64,000 bases of DNA from Vreelandella maris (GCF_013371085.1 NZ_JABWCV010000005.1:62001-126000), one strand, 5' to 3'. Shown: positions 17,313 through 26,742, counted from the stretch's first letter. Program-made: numbers and translations. Notes: generated from the sequence alone by a model not told the origin.

Positions 17313-17512
17313 TTCCTGAAAGATATTGATCCACACATAGCAGCTGGTTTCCATGGGCTCGCTCAATATGCCGCTGGACAATATGTATCTCTACGGCATC
17401 ACGATCCTCCTCCAAGACCAGGCTCTGTCCCTAATGCCAGGCAGTTGAGCCTATTCCTTATAAGTTGACCATGAGACCTTCCCATGTCAGGCACACTGAC
17501 TCGGTAAGATCC
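17313..17512. other. Unassigned intergenic sequence
   Basis: About 200 bases with no recognised gene. A short open frame on the minus strand crosses it, but it also covers the tRNA-Ser and is not credible. The sequence just before 17513 (ATAAGTTGACCATGAGACC) may be part of the end of the IS4-type relic. Confidence 0.4.
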
Positions 17513-17690
17513 ATGCAGTTCAGCGACGCCATTGATGCCATCGCCAAGGCAGCCCCTATGATTTCTCCAGTCTCTCCGAAGTGCTCTCTCCGAAGTACTC
17601 TCTCCCGAACTGATCGACACCTGTCTTGAAGAAGCCAGCGTGACCACAATGTGCAAGCGACGCCTGCCTCCTTACTTGCTGCTGACTCAT
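17513..17690 (+). pseudogene. IS4-family transposase N-terminal relic
   Basis: The start encodes MQFSDAIDAIAKAAP and, after a change of frame, PELIDTCLEEASVTTMCKRRLPPYLL, which together resemble the N-terminus of IS4-type transposases. A duplicated CTCTCTCCGAAGTA-like segment near 17578-17605 explains the frameshift. The similarity stops at about 17690 and the catalytic domain is missing. It marks past transposition between tRNA-Ser and the lon block. Confidence 0.65.
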
Positions 17691-17751
17691 CTTTTTCCTA
17701 TGTAGAGTTATTTTGCATGCTCCTGATATTACTTAGGGCTGCGGTGAGAAT

Positions 17752-17776
17752 CTTGATCTCCCGAGTTCCGCCCTTC
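17752..17776 (+). promoter_or_regulatory. Possible heat-shock (sigma-32 type) promoter for lon
   Basis: CTTGAT (17752-17757) and CCCTTC (17771-17776) are 13 bases apart, a loose match to the CTTGAA/CCCCAT pattern. It lies about 290 bases before the lon start. The match is weak and is offered only because the genes downstream are of heat-shock type. Confidence 0.22.
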
Positions 17777-18061
17777 GCGGGTGAACACTGACAACGAGCT
17801 ATGTAAAGCGACGGTTACCGCGGGAGAGCTTTGGCGCGCTGGTCGCGGACCGGCTAATCTTCAATAAGGATCGGTGTGCCAGGGCGTGTTCGTCGCCGGG
17901 AGGAGCCATGCCGTCACGTGACCCGCATCGCCTGGAAATTCCTTTCGGTCGCTTCGAGCGTCGCTTGGGGCTGTCGACAGTTACTTTTCGCCTGCATAAG
18001 CGGGAATGGTGTGATGGTTGCCTTTACCTGGGCGTTCGTCTTACCTGATGGAGGGGAGACT

Positions 18062-20458
18062 ATGAGCGAGGCATATACTCAGCCGAATTCGACTTCGCAC
18101 GAAGTCGGTATCAAGATGCCGGAGGACGTGCTGATACTCCTGCCTGTTCGTAACTTGGTCCTATTCCCGGCGTTGGTACTGCCGATCACCGTGGGTCGAC
18201 CCAAGTCCCTGGCAGGTATCGAGGAGGCGCTGAAGAATGATCGTCCGGTGGGCGTCATACTGCAGAGGAATCCCGACGCCGTCGATCCTGGGCCTTCTGA
18301 CCTCTACCGGGTCGGCACCATGGCCAATATCCTTCGCTTCGTGTCGAGCGAGGAGGGCAGACACCAACTAGTCTGCCAGGGCCAGATGCGTTTCCGGATA
18401 CTGGACTTCATCGATGGGTATCCCTTTTTGCTGGCGAGAGTGGAACTGATCCGGGCGCGAGAGGGGCGTAGTCCGGATGTCGAGGCGCGGTTGTTGACGC
18501 TGCGCAAGCGGGCCCTTGAGGCACTTCATCTGTTGCCGCAGATCCCTGACGAGTTGATCCGTGCGGTGCGGGCCATCGATCAACCCGGCCTGATGGCCGA
18601 CACCATCGCCGGTTACTTGGATCTTTTGCCCGATGAGAAGCAAGAGATTCTGGAGCTCACTGATCTCAAGGCGCGGATGGACAAGGTGCTAGCGCGCCTC
18701 GACTATCGAGTGGAGGTGCTCAAGCTGTCGCAAAAGATCAGCGAGCGCACCCATGAGACCATGACTGAGCGTCAGCGCGAGGCAGTGCTGCGCGAGCAAC
18801 TGCGATCTATCCAGCAGGAACTTGGCGAGGGAGACGAGAAAGCCGAGGAGATTCGCGAACTGGAAGAGCGCATCAACAGTGCTGGCATGCCCGAGGAGGT
18901 AGAAACCTTTGCCCGCAAGGAGCTCAAGCGTCTTGAGCGCATGCCTGAGGGCGCCGGGGAGTACTCCATGGCGCGCACCTTCATGGAGTGGTTGCTGGAG
19001 CTGCCCTGGTCGAAACTTAGCGAGGAACACCTCGATATTGCCCGCGCTCGGGAGATTCTCGATGCCGATCACTATGGCCTCGAGCGCATCAAGAAGCGCA
19101 TTATCGAGCATCTGGCGGTTCACAAGCTCAACCCGGAGGGCAAGAGTCCGATCCTGTGCTTTGTCGGCCCGCCGGGGGTTGGCAAGACCTCGCTGGGGCA
19201 GAGTATCGCGAGGGCCATGGGCCGCGAGTTTGTGCGTGCAAGCCTTGGCGGGGTCCACGACGAGGCCGAGATCCGCGGCCACCGACGCACCTACATCGGC
19301 GCGCTGCCGGGCAATATCATCCAGGGATTGCGCAAGGCCGGCACTCGCAACCCGGTGTTCATGCTGGACGAAATGGACAAGCTCGGCGCCGGTATCCAAG
19401 GGGATCCTTCGGCGGCGCTGCTCGAAGTGCTTGATCCGGCGCAGAATAGTGCCTTTCGGGATAACTACCTCGGCGTGCCTTTCGACCTCAGTCGGGTAAT
19501 GTTCATCGGCACTGCCAACGTGCTCGACCAGATTCCTGGCCCGTTGCGTGACCGGATGGAGGTCATCGAGCTGGCCGGCTATACGGAAGACGAGAAGGTC
19601 GAGATTGCTCGGCGATATCTCGTGCCACTCCAGTGCGCGGCCGCAGGACTCTCCGAGGAGCAGCTGACACTCTCCGATGCCGCCTTGCATGCCATCGTGG
19701 CGGACTACACCCGCGAAGCGGGGGTGCGCCAGCTTGAGCGGCTGATCGGCCAGGTAGTGCGACACGTAGCCGTGCGCATTGCAGAAGGTGCCCTGGAGCG
19801 AGCAGATGTGGATACCATCGACCTGACGGAGTCCCTTGGCCCACCGCGTTTCGAGAACGAAATGGCGATGCGCACCAGCGTGCCTGGTGTCGCCACGGGC
19901 TTGGCCTGGACCCCAGTGGGTGGCGATATCCTCTTCATCGAGGCGAGCCAATCACCGGGTAACGGTCGGCTGATTCTCACTGGCCAGCTCGGCGAGGTGA
20001 TGAAGGAGAGCGCCCAGGCGGCCTTGAGTCTGATCAAGGCCCATGCCGACGAACTGGGTCTGGAGGCCCGGCGCCTGGCCAGGACCGACATCCATGTCCA
20101 TGTTCCGGCAGGAGCGATCCCTAAGGATGGCCCCAGTGCCGGCACGGCCATCTATACGGCGTTGGTTTCGCTGCTAAGTGGTCGCTGCGTCCGTGAGGAC
20201 GTCGCCATGACCGGGGAGATCACCCTGCGGGGTCTGGTGCTGCCAGTGGGCGGCATCAAGGAGAAGGTACTCGCGGCCCAACGGGCTGGCATCCGCACCG
20301 TGTTGCTGCCAGCGCGCAACCGCAAGGACTGGGAGGAGATTCCTGAGAAGACCCGTGAACGTCTGACCTTCCATTGGATCGAGCATGTCGAGGACGCTAC
20401 ACGGCTGGCACTATGCGATGCGGGCTCCTCAACAGTCACCACACCCAAGGAATCCTGA
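18062..20458 (+). CDS. lon: ATP-dependent Lon-family protease
   Basis: A full-length Lon protease of 798 residues that unfolds and degrades damaged or regulatory proteins in the cytoplasm. The order is an N-terminal substrate domain ([11 protein letters not shown]), a coiled-coil-rich linker, an AAA+ module with Walker A GPPGVGKT at about residue 369 and FMLDEMDK as Walker B, and a serine protease domain with Ser near residue 692 (DGPSAGTA) and Lys near 733 (GGIKEKV). The chosen ATG at 18062 is preceded by GGAGGGGAG; the frame remains open to 17876 but that leader is atypical. It is GC-rich relative to its surroundings and sits with hsp20 rather than with clpX, so it is probably an extra Lon, perhaps comparable to AsrA of Pseudomonas aeruginosa. 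Confidence 0.93.
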   Translation: MSEAYTQPNSTSHEVGIKMPEDVLILLPVRNLVLFPALVLPITVGRPKSLAGIEEALKNDRPVGVILQRNPDAVDPGPSDLYRVGTMANILRFVSSEEGRHQLVCQGQMRFRILDFIDGYPFLLARVELIRAREGRSPDVEARLLTLRKRALEALHLLPQIPDELIRAVRAIDQPGLMADTIAGYLDLLPDEKQEILELTDLKARMDKVLARLDYRVEVLKLSQKISERTHETMTERQREAVLREQLRSIQQELGEGDEKAEEIRELEERINSAGMPEEVETFARKELKRLERMPEGAGEYSMARTFMEWLLELPWSKLSEEHLDIARAREILDADHYGLERIKKRIIEHLAVHKLNPEGKSPILCFVGPPGVGKTSLGQSIARAMGREFVRASLGGVHDEAEIRGHRRTYIGALPGNIIQGLRKAGTRNPVFMLDEMDKLGAGIQGDPSAALLEVLDPAQNSAFRDNYLGVPFDLSRVMFIGTANVLDQIPGPLRDRMEVIELAGYTEDEKVEIARRYLVPLQCAAAGLSEEQLTLSDAALHAIVADYTREAGVRQLERLIGQVVRHVAVRIAEGALERADVDTIDLTESLGPPRFENEMAMRTSVPGVATGLAWTPVGGDILFIEASQSPGNGRLILTGQLGEVMKESAQAALSLIKAHADELGLEARRLARTDIHVHVPAGAIPKDGPSAGTAIYTALVSLLSGRCVREDVAMTGEITLRGLVLPVGGIKEKVLAAQRAGIRTVLLPARNRKDWEEIPEKTRERLTFHWIEHVEDATRLALCDAGSSTVTTPKES

Positions 20459-20730
20459 CGGCTGGCTCGTCCGTAAGCGTCGGTATACCTGGGGTGGCGA
20501 GGGGGGTGAAGCCCCGTTTGCAGTTTGGCATGTACTCGAGAATGGCCAGCGCCATTGTCGAGTCTTGCCATGGGGAAAAGGTGTCATAAACCTTGATCCG
20601 CGTCATGGCTGTCCGATGGGACCCTCCTATACTTTTCCATGTGATCGTATTGGTGGATCGCACATCTCCTGTGGGGCCGGGTAACTTGCCTCATTGGATT
20701 TTTTCCGCCTTTCCCGTGAGGTGACTCATC

Positions 20731-21240
20731 ATGACCAACAAGAAATTCAAGGAGGCTTCTCCTTCCTCCACACAGCCCGCCACAATCACCGAAGCTGAGG
20801 CTTCGACGTCACGCTACCCGAGCCCTTTCCGTGAGCTGGATCGCATGTTCGACAGCCTTCTGGCTCGGGATTGGATGCACCCCCTGCGCTGGGATCGTCT
20901 GTCTGCCCTTGCGCCGCGTCTACCCAGAGTCGATGTTCTCGACAGGGATACTGAAGTAGTGGTTCGCGCCGAGCTTCCCGGTATCGAGCGTGAGGATCTC
21001 GATGTCTCGGTAACTGAAAGGGCGGTGACCATCAAGGGTGAGAGTCATAAGGAATCTCGTGAGGAGGAAGGCGAGTACTATCGCTGTGAGATCTCTAGTG
21101 GCAGTGTATTGCGTACAGTGGAACTACCTTGCGATATTGATGCCGACAAGGCAGAGGCCAACTTCCGAAACGGCGTACTGGAGCTGACCCTGCCCAAGAT
21201 CAAAGAGGCGCACCGTCGCAAGTTGGACATCAAGAGTTAA
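20731..21240 (+). CDS. Small heat-shock protein Hsp20
   Basis: A 169-residue small heat-shock protein that would hold unfolding proteins in a refoldable state. The alpha-crystallin domain spans about residues 65-160, with the strand pair VVVRAELPGIEREDLDVSV and the late FRNGVLELTLPKI characteristic of bacterial Hsp20. The N-terminal 60 residues are variable and Ser/Pro-rich, as usual. GAGGTG precedes the ATG. It follows lon by 272 bases in the same direction. Confidence 0.93.
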   Translation: MTNKKFKEASPSSTQPATITEAEASTSRYPSPFRELDRMFDSLLARDWMHPLRWDRLSALAPRLPRVDVLDRDTEVVVRAELPGIEREDLDVSVTERAVTIKGESHKESREEEGEYYRCEISSGSVLRTVELPCDIDADKAEANFRNGVLELTLPKIKEAHRRKLDIKS

Positions 21241-21301
21241 ACATCATGGCGTGAGAGGCGCGGGAATATCGCTTCCCGCGCCGTACGCCGAGGACTACAT
21301 C

Positions 21302-21775
21302 ATGAAGATGACCGGGGTATTAGTTTCGGATCAGACGAGTGCTCGCCTGTTCACGATCAATCTGCCGAAAGCCCCCTTTGAGGAGTTGGCGAGATTGGCC
21401 AATCCCGAGGGCCGGCTGCATGAGCGCGACATTGAGTCCGATCGGCCAGGAAGGGCCTTCGATAGCATGGGGCGGGGGCGGCATGCCATGGGAACACGCC
21501 ATCCGGCGACGGAGCAGCAGGAGATTCGCTTCGCCCAGGAGATAGCGACGCTGCTGGCCGATCACCACCGTCGAGATAGCTTCCAGCGCTTGGTTCTTTG
21601 TGCTCCGCCGAAGCTGTTGGGGCTAATACGGGAGGCGTTGCCAAAGCGGGTCGCTGAGTGCCTGCTGCTGGAACTGGACAAGGATCTCGCCCACTTGAGC
21701 GACACCGATCTGCGTGCCCATCTGACTGAGCATCTGCCCACCATCATTCAGCCACAGAGTTCGCTATCGGCCTGA
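21302..21775 (+). CDS. Host attachment protein / baeRF-family protein
   Basis: A 157-residue protein of the 'host attachment protein' family, now grouped with bacterial archaeo-eukaryotic release-factor-like (baeRF) domains. Visible features are the N-terminal strand VLVSDQTSARLFTI, the Arg/Gly-rich GRAFDSMGRGRHAMG linker and LVLCAPPKLLGLIREALP. Its biochemical role is unknown. The start at 21302 follows GAGGA by seven bases; a longer frame to 21251 is less likely. The gene lies 61 bases after hsp20 and the three probably form a stress operon. Confidence 0.8.
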   Translation: MKMTGVLVSDQTSARLFTINLPKAPFEELARLANPEGRLHERDIESDRPGRAFDSMGRGRHAMGTRHPATEQQEIRFAQEIATLLADHHRRDSFQRLVLCAPPKLLGLIREALPKRVAECLLLELDKDLAHLSDTDLRAHLTEHLPTIIQPQSSLSA

Positions 21776-22288
21776 GCTTATCCCCGTTGTCTCACCCCGA
21801 GACGCGGGCTGTTGGCTCAAGCACGGTGGGCTATAGCCGAAGATTGAGGCAGGGCGGTGGGTCACCTTCTTGACCGTTGAAGGCTTGGCCAGCAGCTAAT
21901 CGAGGCGCCTTCTGCAGCGGGCCGGGTTCACAGTCAGCGGGTTTTTCTGCTATGTACACAAGAACAATAGGGAATGATCCGCCCGCTCTTCGGATAACTC
22001 GCAGGATGGCGTGAGGGGGCTCCATGCGCTCGATCAAGTGTTTAATATAGAAAGTATGGTTGTACCCCTACGGAGAAGTAGGCGAAGCTTTTTCTGGAAA
22101 TAAGCTAATTGCTGAATTGCATCGTCTCCAGCTTGGCCATTCTTTTCTTAAGCACCATCGATTTTCGGTACAAGGTTAGATCGCTTCTCGATGAAACAGG
22201 TCGATAGCTGAAAGGAGTGATGCGCGCTTTCATCTTGGGCAGTCACGGCTTATGCTTTTTGATACACGCACAGTTAGGGAGAAGGAGC
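21776..22288. other. Intergenic region after the lon-hsp20 block
   Basis: About 510 bases without a credible gene. The start holds GC-rich sequence similar in composition to the block; the second half is more AT-rich. No terminator with a clear U-tract was found. Confidence 0.4.
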
Positions 22289-22627
22289 ATGCCATTGCAA
22301 TGGACTGGTCAAGTGACGCTACGCATCTTGGGGCCTGTGGAGGAAGAGGTTGTCGTGCAAGGCCAAGACCTTAATTTGGCACACGCTGGCTTACGTATTC
22401 TCGATGATGATGAAATCCGACATGAATTCGTCTATCGCTATGACGATCCCAGATTTGAGCTGGTGGTCAACGCAACTGTCGAGACGAATATTGTGGAAGT
22501 CGATTCGCCTCTTCTCGATGCAAAAACGGCGGCTGGGTTAGAAGAACAGACTAATACACTGGCCGCTACCTTCCATCATGATCCCGATATTGATGACGAA
22601 CCTCTGACACCCGTCTCAAGCAATTAA
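22289..22627 (+). CDS. Hypothetical acidic protein
   Basis: A 112-residue acidic protein that I do not recognise. It has no signal peptide or membrane segment; the sequence alternates short strand-like stretches (QVTLRILGPVEEEVVV, FELVVNATVETNIVEV) and ends in an acidic tail with DPDIDDEP. The chosen ATG at 22289 follows AGGGAGAAGGAG; an upstream ATG at 22217 would add a hydrophobic stretch of 24 residues. It stands alone after the stress block. Confidence 0.55.
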   Translation: MPLQWTGQVTLRILGPVEEEVVVQGQDLNLAHAGLRILDDDEIRHEFVYRYDDPRFELVVNATVETNIVEVDSPLLDAKTAAGLEEQTNTLAATFHHDPDIDDEPLTPVSSN

Positions 22628-22912
22628 TGGAAGGGGTTTGTAAGGGAAAGGGCTTGATCAAATGGGCTTCTACCTTGGATAGTAAAATATTTTTTGGGTA
22701 ACCTTTTGATCAAGACCAACCCACCAGTTGGAAAGAGGAGCTTCTTTTTACCTACCTGATGATGCCGCTATTATATGCGTACAGACGGTAGAACGGCTTT
22801 TAAGGTGAGGTATTCGGCCCTGGCGCTATAGCTACTAACGAAAAGGTTTGCAGGTCAGGTTTAACTCTTGAGTCCGCCTTTCAGGGCTGTTACATCAAAA
22901 GTAAAAAATACT

Positions 22913-23674
22913 TTACCCTATGACTTTTTTCTCAAGATGAAGGTAAAGCGAATCAAATTCACCAGCCTCCTTTAATTTTTGCCAGTCAGGTATGGTTACC
23001 TTTTTTTTGTTCATAATTATCAAACCATCGTTACGAAGGGCCTGCAGCACTCGGTTTACGTGCACTGGGGTCATTCCTGTTGCATCTGCCAGCTCTGCTT
23101 GGGTGATAGGCATATCAAAAGTGTTCTCATTCTGTACCAGCCCCACCGCCTCCAGGCGCAGCAATAGCTCACAAATAATATGAGCGATCCGTGAATAGCC
23201 TTCGCGTTGACCTACATTCAACAACCATTCTCGGAAAATGGAAGCATCCACCAATGTCTCATGCCAGAAAGCTGCAGTGAGGCGAGGGTGGTGCTCAAAT
23301 AAAAGCGATAAGTCGTGGTGCTGTATGTAACCGAGCTTACAGGGGCTGATTGAAGCAATGTTGATATCAATAACTTGCAAGTGCAGGCTTTGGAGATCAG
23401 GCATATCACCAGGAATATGCAGCGCCATTATTTGCCGTTTACCCGCAAGTGTTAATTTGTAGACACATGAAAAGCCTTCCAGCAGTAAGCAGCTTTGACT
23501 AGGCTGGTCACCCATTTTAACGATAACTTGGTTAGCCTTTACATCTTGTGTTTGTACCGGTAATTCCTGAAGTGCCCGCTTTTCATCGGCGGTAAGGGTG
23601 AAATTACTTTCTAACTTGCGGATCATAAGATAAGTATGAGGAGGCAGGGCGCTAGACATGCTGCTTGGCTCCAT
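22913..23674 (-). CDS. Crp/Fnr-family transcription regulator
   Basis: A 253-residue regulator with an N-terminal cyclic-nucleotide-binding-like beta roll (about residues 35-130, for example VIVKMGDQPSQSCLLLEGF) and a C-terminal winged helix. The helix-turn-helix is ITQAELADATGMTPVHVNRVLQALRNDGLI. The N-terminal cysteine cluster of Fnr is absent, so it is unlikely to bind an Fe-S cluster. The ligand and target genes are unknown. It is separated by AT-rich DNA from its neighbours. Confidence 0.88.
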   Translation of the reverse strand: MEPSSMSSALPPHTYLMIRKLESNFTLTADEKRALQELPVQTQDVKANQVIVKMGDQPSQSCLLLEGFSCVYKLTLAGKRQIMALHIPGDMPDLQSLHLQVIDINIASISPCKLGYIQHHDLSLLFEHHPRLTAAFWHETLVDASIFREWLLNVGQREGYSRIAHIICELLLRLEAVGLVQNENTFDMPITQAELADATGMTPVHVNRVLQALRNDGLIIMNKKKVTIPDWQKLKEAGEFDSLYLHLEKKVIG

Positions 23675-23925
23675 GTTTAGCAGGAATGAAGCCTTAGCGA
23701 CAGTGTCCCTGCTTAAGTTTTAATAAAAACAATGTTTAGGTATATAACCGAATTTTTTATGATGATAAATCAAAATCGACCCTATAAAAAGATTGTTTAA
23801 ATTGTTTTAGAAGATGAAGAAACTACCCTGCTAACTAGAGGGCTTAGGAAAAATTAATCATATAAATTGGATAATTATATCTTTCTGAAAATAAAGATTA
23901 TTTTATAATTTTTTAAGATAAATTA
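23675..23925. other. AT-rich intergenic region
   Basis: Strongly AT-rich sequence upstream of the Crp/Fnr-type gene. It is likely to contain that gene's promoter, but too many TA-rich hexamers are present to choose one. No coding sequence was seen. Confidence 0.4.
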
Positions 23926-23950
23926 AAGCTAGCCTTTTGCAGGCTAGCTT
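23926..23950 (-). terminator. Perfect 9-bp hairpin, likely terminator of the 28-residue peptide gene
   Basis: AAGCTAGCC and GGCTAGCTT form a perfect stem around a seven-base loop. On the minus strand it is followed by TTTAATTTAT; on the plus strand by GTCTGATTTTTT. It stands about 110 bases downstream of the small-peptide gene. Confidence 0.6.
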
Positions 23951-24058
23951 GTCTGATTTTTTAAACTTTCAATATTTTAATATTTGTTAAAGCATTTCGA
24001 GCTGGGCATGGGTGTGATGCGCGGCTAGGCGCCCTACGTTAACCACTTCTACGAGCGA

Positions 24059-24145
24059 TTAAAAAGGCAGCACACCGCCGAAGCCAATGCCAAGCACGGC
24101 AACGATAACAACAACGATAACGACGATAGTGGTAGTAGAGGGCAT
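24059..24145 (-). CDS. 28-residue hydrophobic membrane peptide
   Basis: A very short open frame encodes a peptide with a polar start (MPSTTT) and a single run of Ile, Val, Leu, Ala and Gly (residues 7-26, beginning IVVIVVVIVAVLGIG) ending in PF. AAGGAAG is placed well before the ATG at 24145, and a hairpin terminator lies downstream, so the gene looks real. Its composition suggests one membrane helix. Small hydrophobic peptides of this kind can be membrane stress proteins or toxins, but nothing here decides between them. Confidence 0.55.
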   Translation of the reverse strand: MPSTTTIVVIVVVIVAVLGIGFGGVLPF

Positions 24146-24216
24146 GTTCTCTTCCTTTGAGTAGTGAGCGTTGCTACAGCTTAGGCACGATTGCACCATT
24201 TTGCACGCTGTCATGC

Positions 24217-25011
24217 TTACCCGGCTTCCCGCAGCGCCTTTCCCAGCCCGCCAAAATAGTCGCTAAACGCGGCATTGATCTGTTCCCGCTGTGCGCCCTG
24301 TGGGTAGAGCCCTTTTTCCGCTTCAAGAGAAGCCTTGGTGCCTTTGACCAGAAAGTGATTGGTGATGGCTGCGTCCTGTACAAATGCCTCAAAGGCGCGT
24401 GCGCACAGCTCTTCGGGTTTGCTGTAATAGAGCTGGCCAAGCTTTTTATCCATCTGCACCGAGCTTTGAAACAGATCGCTAGGCTGGTCGCCTTCGGGCT
24501 GCAGTAGTACGGCTTTGAAGCAGCGCATCAGCAATTGATTCAGAGGGTGGGCAATGGGCGTTGCATCGGCGAGCCAAGCGGTAGAGGCGAATACACCGGC
24601 AGGTGTGCCGCGAAAACACTTACTGGCGATGTAGTGATCAAAAGCATGAATATATTACTCGTGGGCAATGCTGCCGGGGCCTGCGTTTTTGGCTAGCGCA
24701 AAGCTGCGTTGGCTGGGGTCGTAATGGGCAGAAACGCCAGGTCGGCCACCGCTGCCGTACTGCAGTGCGATTGTGCCGCGTAATGAAATTAGCGCCTCTG
24801 GCCCCTGTAGAATCAACATGAGATCGCACAGCGCATCATGAAACAGCTCGGCGGCACGGTCGCGCTCAGCGCTGGTGACCCAGCGGCCAATCTCGATAGA
24901 GCGAAAATCAAACTGGCGTCGGATCAAGGCAAAACTGCTGGCTTGCCTCTGGCGGTGGTCAGGGCCGCTGCGGTAAAAATCCCGCGCTTCAATACTCACT
25001 GGTCGCTTCAC
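24217..25011 (-). pseudogene. CLCA_X/LPD1-type metallopeptidase-like gene broken by an in-frame stop
   Basis: One continuous frame of about 264 codons is interrupted by a single TAA at 24655-24657. The part before it ends LAKNAGPGSIAHE and the part after continues in the same frame as YIHAFDHYIASKCF. In relatives this is the continuous AHEWxHAFDHYI, containing an HExxH zinc-site motif. Thus both a stop and a codon of spacing change fall within the presumed active site. The rest, including RWVTSAERDRAAELFHDAL and SLRGTIALQYGSGGRPG, is well preserved, so inactivation looks recent. A sequencing error is the main alternative. Confidence 0.7.
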
Positions 25012-25165
25012 CTGAACGATGACTGAATGACGCCATGATAAAGCGCCACTAACAGATTGACACTACTGGTGACTTGGATATCTCCTTGCATTCCACCTCA
25101 GAGGCCCCCACTAAGTAGCAACAAGGCCTTTTAATAGCCTCATTTTTCACCGCTAGGAGAAAGAT

Positions 25166-25852
25166 ATGAGCAAGCGCATTTTGATTGTACTGACATCTCA
25201 CGATCAGTTGGGCGACACCGGTAATAAAACCGGCTTTTGGCTGGAAGAGTTGGCCGCCCCTTACTATGTCTTCAAAGACGCGGGGGCCGAGGTAACCCTG
25301 GCATCGCCTCAAGGTGGTCAGCCGCCGCTGGACCCCAAGAGCGACGCTGAGGATAGCCAAACCGATGAAACGCGCCGCTTCAAGCAAGATGAAAAGGCTA
25401 ATGCTGAGCTTGCAGCGACCCATCGTTTGGGCGATATGAAGGCCGATGACTTTGATGCGGTGTTCTACCCTGGCGGTCATGGTCCGTTATGGGATCTTGT
25501 TGACGATAAAGACTCCATTCGCCTGATCGAAACGTTTATTGCTCAAGGCAAGCCGGTCGCTACCGTTTGCCATGCGCCGATTGTCTTAGTGAATGCCAAG
25601 AACAGCGCAGGCGAGCCGCTCGTCAAAGGCCGCCAAGTAACAGGCTTCACCAATGGCGAAGAAAATGCGGTTGGCCTGACTGACATCGTGCCGCATCTGG
25701 TCGAAGATGCGCTGCAACAGTGTGGTGGTATCTACACCAAGGCGGAAGATTTCACCCCTTACGTGTGTGAAGATGGCCAGTTGATTACCGGGCAAAACCC
25801 GCCTTCTTCAGCGCTAACGGCTAAAACGCTGATGGCGTGGCTGGAGAAATAA
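25166..25852 (+). CDS. DJ-1/PfpI superfamily protein (Hsp31-like)
   Basis: A 228-residue class I glutamine-amidotransferase-like protein of the DJ-1/PfpI group, close to the Hsp31/glyoxalase III branch. The nucleophile elbow is ATVCHAPIVL (Cys near residue 133), the conserved acidic residue is in the early TGFWLEELAAPYYVF, and YPGGHGPLWDL forms the oxyanion region. Such proteins act as glyoxalases, chaperones or deglycases. AGGAGAAAGAT precedes the ATG. A terminator follows, so the gene is probably monocistronic. Confidence 0.9.
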   Translation: MSKRILIVLTSHDQLGDTGNKTGFWLEELAAPYYVFKDAGAEVTLASPQGGQPPLDPKSDAEDSQTDETRRFKQDEKANAELAATHRLGDMKADDFDAVFYPGGHGPLWDLVDDKDSIRLIETFIAQGKPVATVCHAPIVLVNAKNSAGEPLVKGRQVTGFTNGEENAVGLTDIVPHLVEDALQQCGGIYTKAEDFTPYVCEDGQLITGQNPPSSALTAKTLMAWLEK

Positions 25853-25880
25853 CCGCTAGGGGGTAAGCAGGCTCAATGAT

Positions 25881-25912
25881 AACGGCGAGGCTATCCTCGC
25901 CGTTTCTATTTT
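25881..25912 (+). terminator. Terminator after the DJ-1/PfpI gene
   Basis: A perfect 10-bp stem AACGGCGAGG/CCTCGCCGTT with loop CTAT is followed by TCTATTTT. Confidence 0.88.
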
Positions 25913-26004
25913 GGTCACTGACCATATTCTGACTACCTTTATAAGGTAGCGAGGGGGTTGTTTAAAATAGGTAGTTTTCAGCACGCATCAAGGAGGTGGT
26001 CAAC

Positions 26005-26742
26005 ATGGAGACGGCGCATATTTATCGGATGAAAACGGCAGAGCACCTTTGCCCGTTTGGTATGAAAACGGTCGATTTGTTAAAGCGTAAGGGATATGAG
26101 GTTGACGATCACCCGCTAACCTCCCGAGATGAAATAGAAGCGTTCAAGGCTCGGGAAAATGTCGACACCACGCCGCAAACTTATATCGGCAATAAGCGTA
26201 TTGGTGGTTATGAAGAGGTGCGTAAGTATCTTGGGATGAGCGTGCCGAATGCGAAAGAGACCACATATCGACCGGTGATCGCGATTTTTGTTACCGCCTT
26301 GCTGGTCGGGTTGGCGGTTAGTTGGGTCGCCAACGGTACCTTGATGGCCGCGCGGATGCCTGAATACGCAGTGGCGACGGCCATGGTGCTGTTGGGATTA
26401 CAGAAACTTCAAGATGTAGAGAGCTTCAGCTCTATGTTCCTTAACTACGACCTGCTGGCTCAGCGCTATGTGCCCTATAGTTATGTATATCCTTACGCTG
26501 AAACCCTGGCCGGGATCTTAATGCTGGCAGGCGCTTTGATTTGGCTGGCGGCGCCGTTGGCACTGTTTATCGGTACGGTGGGGGCGGTGTCGGTGTTTAA
26601 AGCCGTGTACATCGATAAGCGTGAATTGAAATGCGCGTGTGTTGGCGGAAGCAGCAATGTGCCACTAGGGTTTGTATCGTTAACGGAAAATATCGTAATG
26701 ATACTGATGGGGCTATGGATGCCGCTTAAAATGTGGTTTTGA
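26005..26742 (+). CDS. Glutaredoxin-MauE/DoxX-like membrane fusion protein
   Basis: A 245-residue two-part protein. Residues 1-80 are a glutaredoxin domain with a CPFG active site (single cysteine), TTPQTYIGNKRIGGYEE as the cis-Pro/glutathione-binding region. Residues 90-245 are a four-helix MauE/DoxX-type membrane domain, with a pair of cysteines in ELKCACVGG near the end. MauE-like proteins move reducing equivalents across the membrane; the fusion suggests glutathione-linked delivery of electrons to the membrane. The ATG at 26005 has a strong AGGAGG eight bases upstream, better than the GTG at 25996. Confidence 0.85.
   Translation: METAHIYRMKTAEHLCPFGMKTVDLLKRKGYEVDDHPLTSRDEIEAFKARENVDTTPQTYIGNKRIGGYEEVRKYLGMSVPNAKETTYRPVIAIFVTALLVGLAVSWVANGTLMAARMPEYAVATAMVLLGLQKLQDVESFSSMFLNYDLLAQRYVPYSYVYPYAETLAGILMLAGALIWLAAPLALFIGTVGAVSVFKAVYIDKRELKCACVGGSSNVPLGFVSLTENIVMILMGLWMPLKMWF

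Noticed and set aside
17119..17415. 98-residue frame on the minus strand across tRNA-Ser
   Set aside because: It spans the tRNA and its terminator and includes the translated tRNA (EGEGFEPSKPCGL), a common annotation artefact.
17876..18061. N-terminal extension of Lon from 17876
   Set aside because: The leader lacks similarity to Lon and the ATG at 18062 has a strong ribosome site.
18689..19951. 420-residue open frame antisense to lon
   Set aside because: It lies wholly opposite a strongly conserved gene, has low-complexity composition and no family features; it is a codon-bias shadow of GC-rich DNA.
20560..20730. Promoter of hsp20
   Set aside because: TATACT near 20630 and CTTGAT near 20591 were considered, but spacing does not fit either sigma-70 or sigma-32 rules well.
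17183..22288. Attachment-site repeat of tRNA-Ser that would define an integrated island
   Set aside because: I saw no second copy of the tRNA 3' end downstream and no integrase gene, so site-specific integration is not supported.
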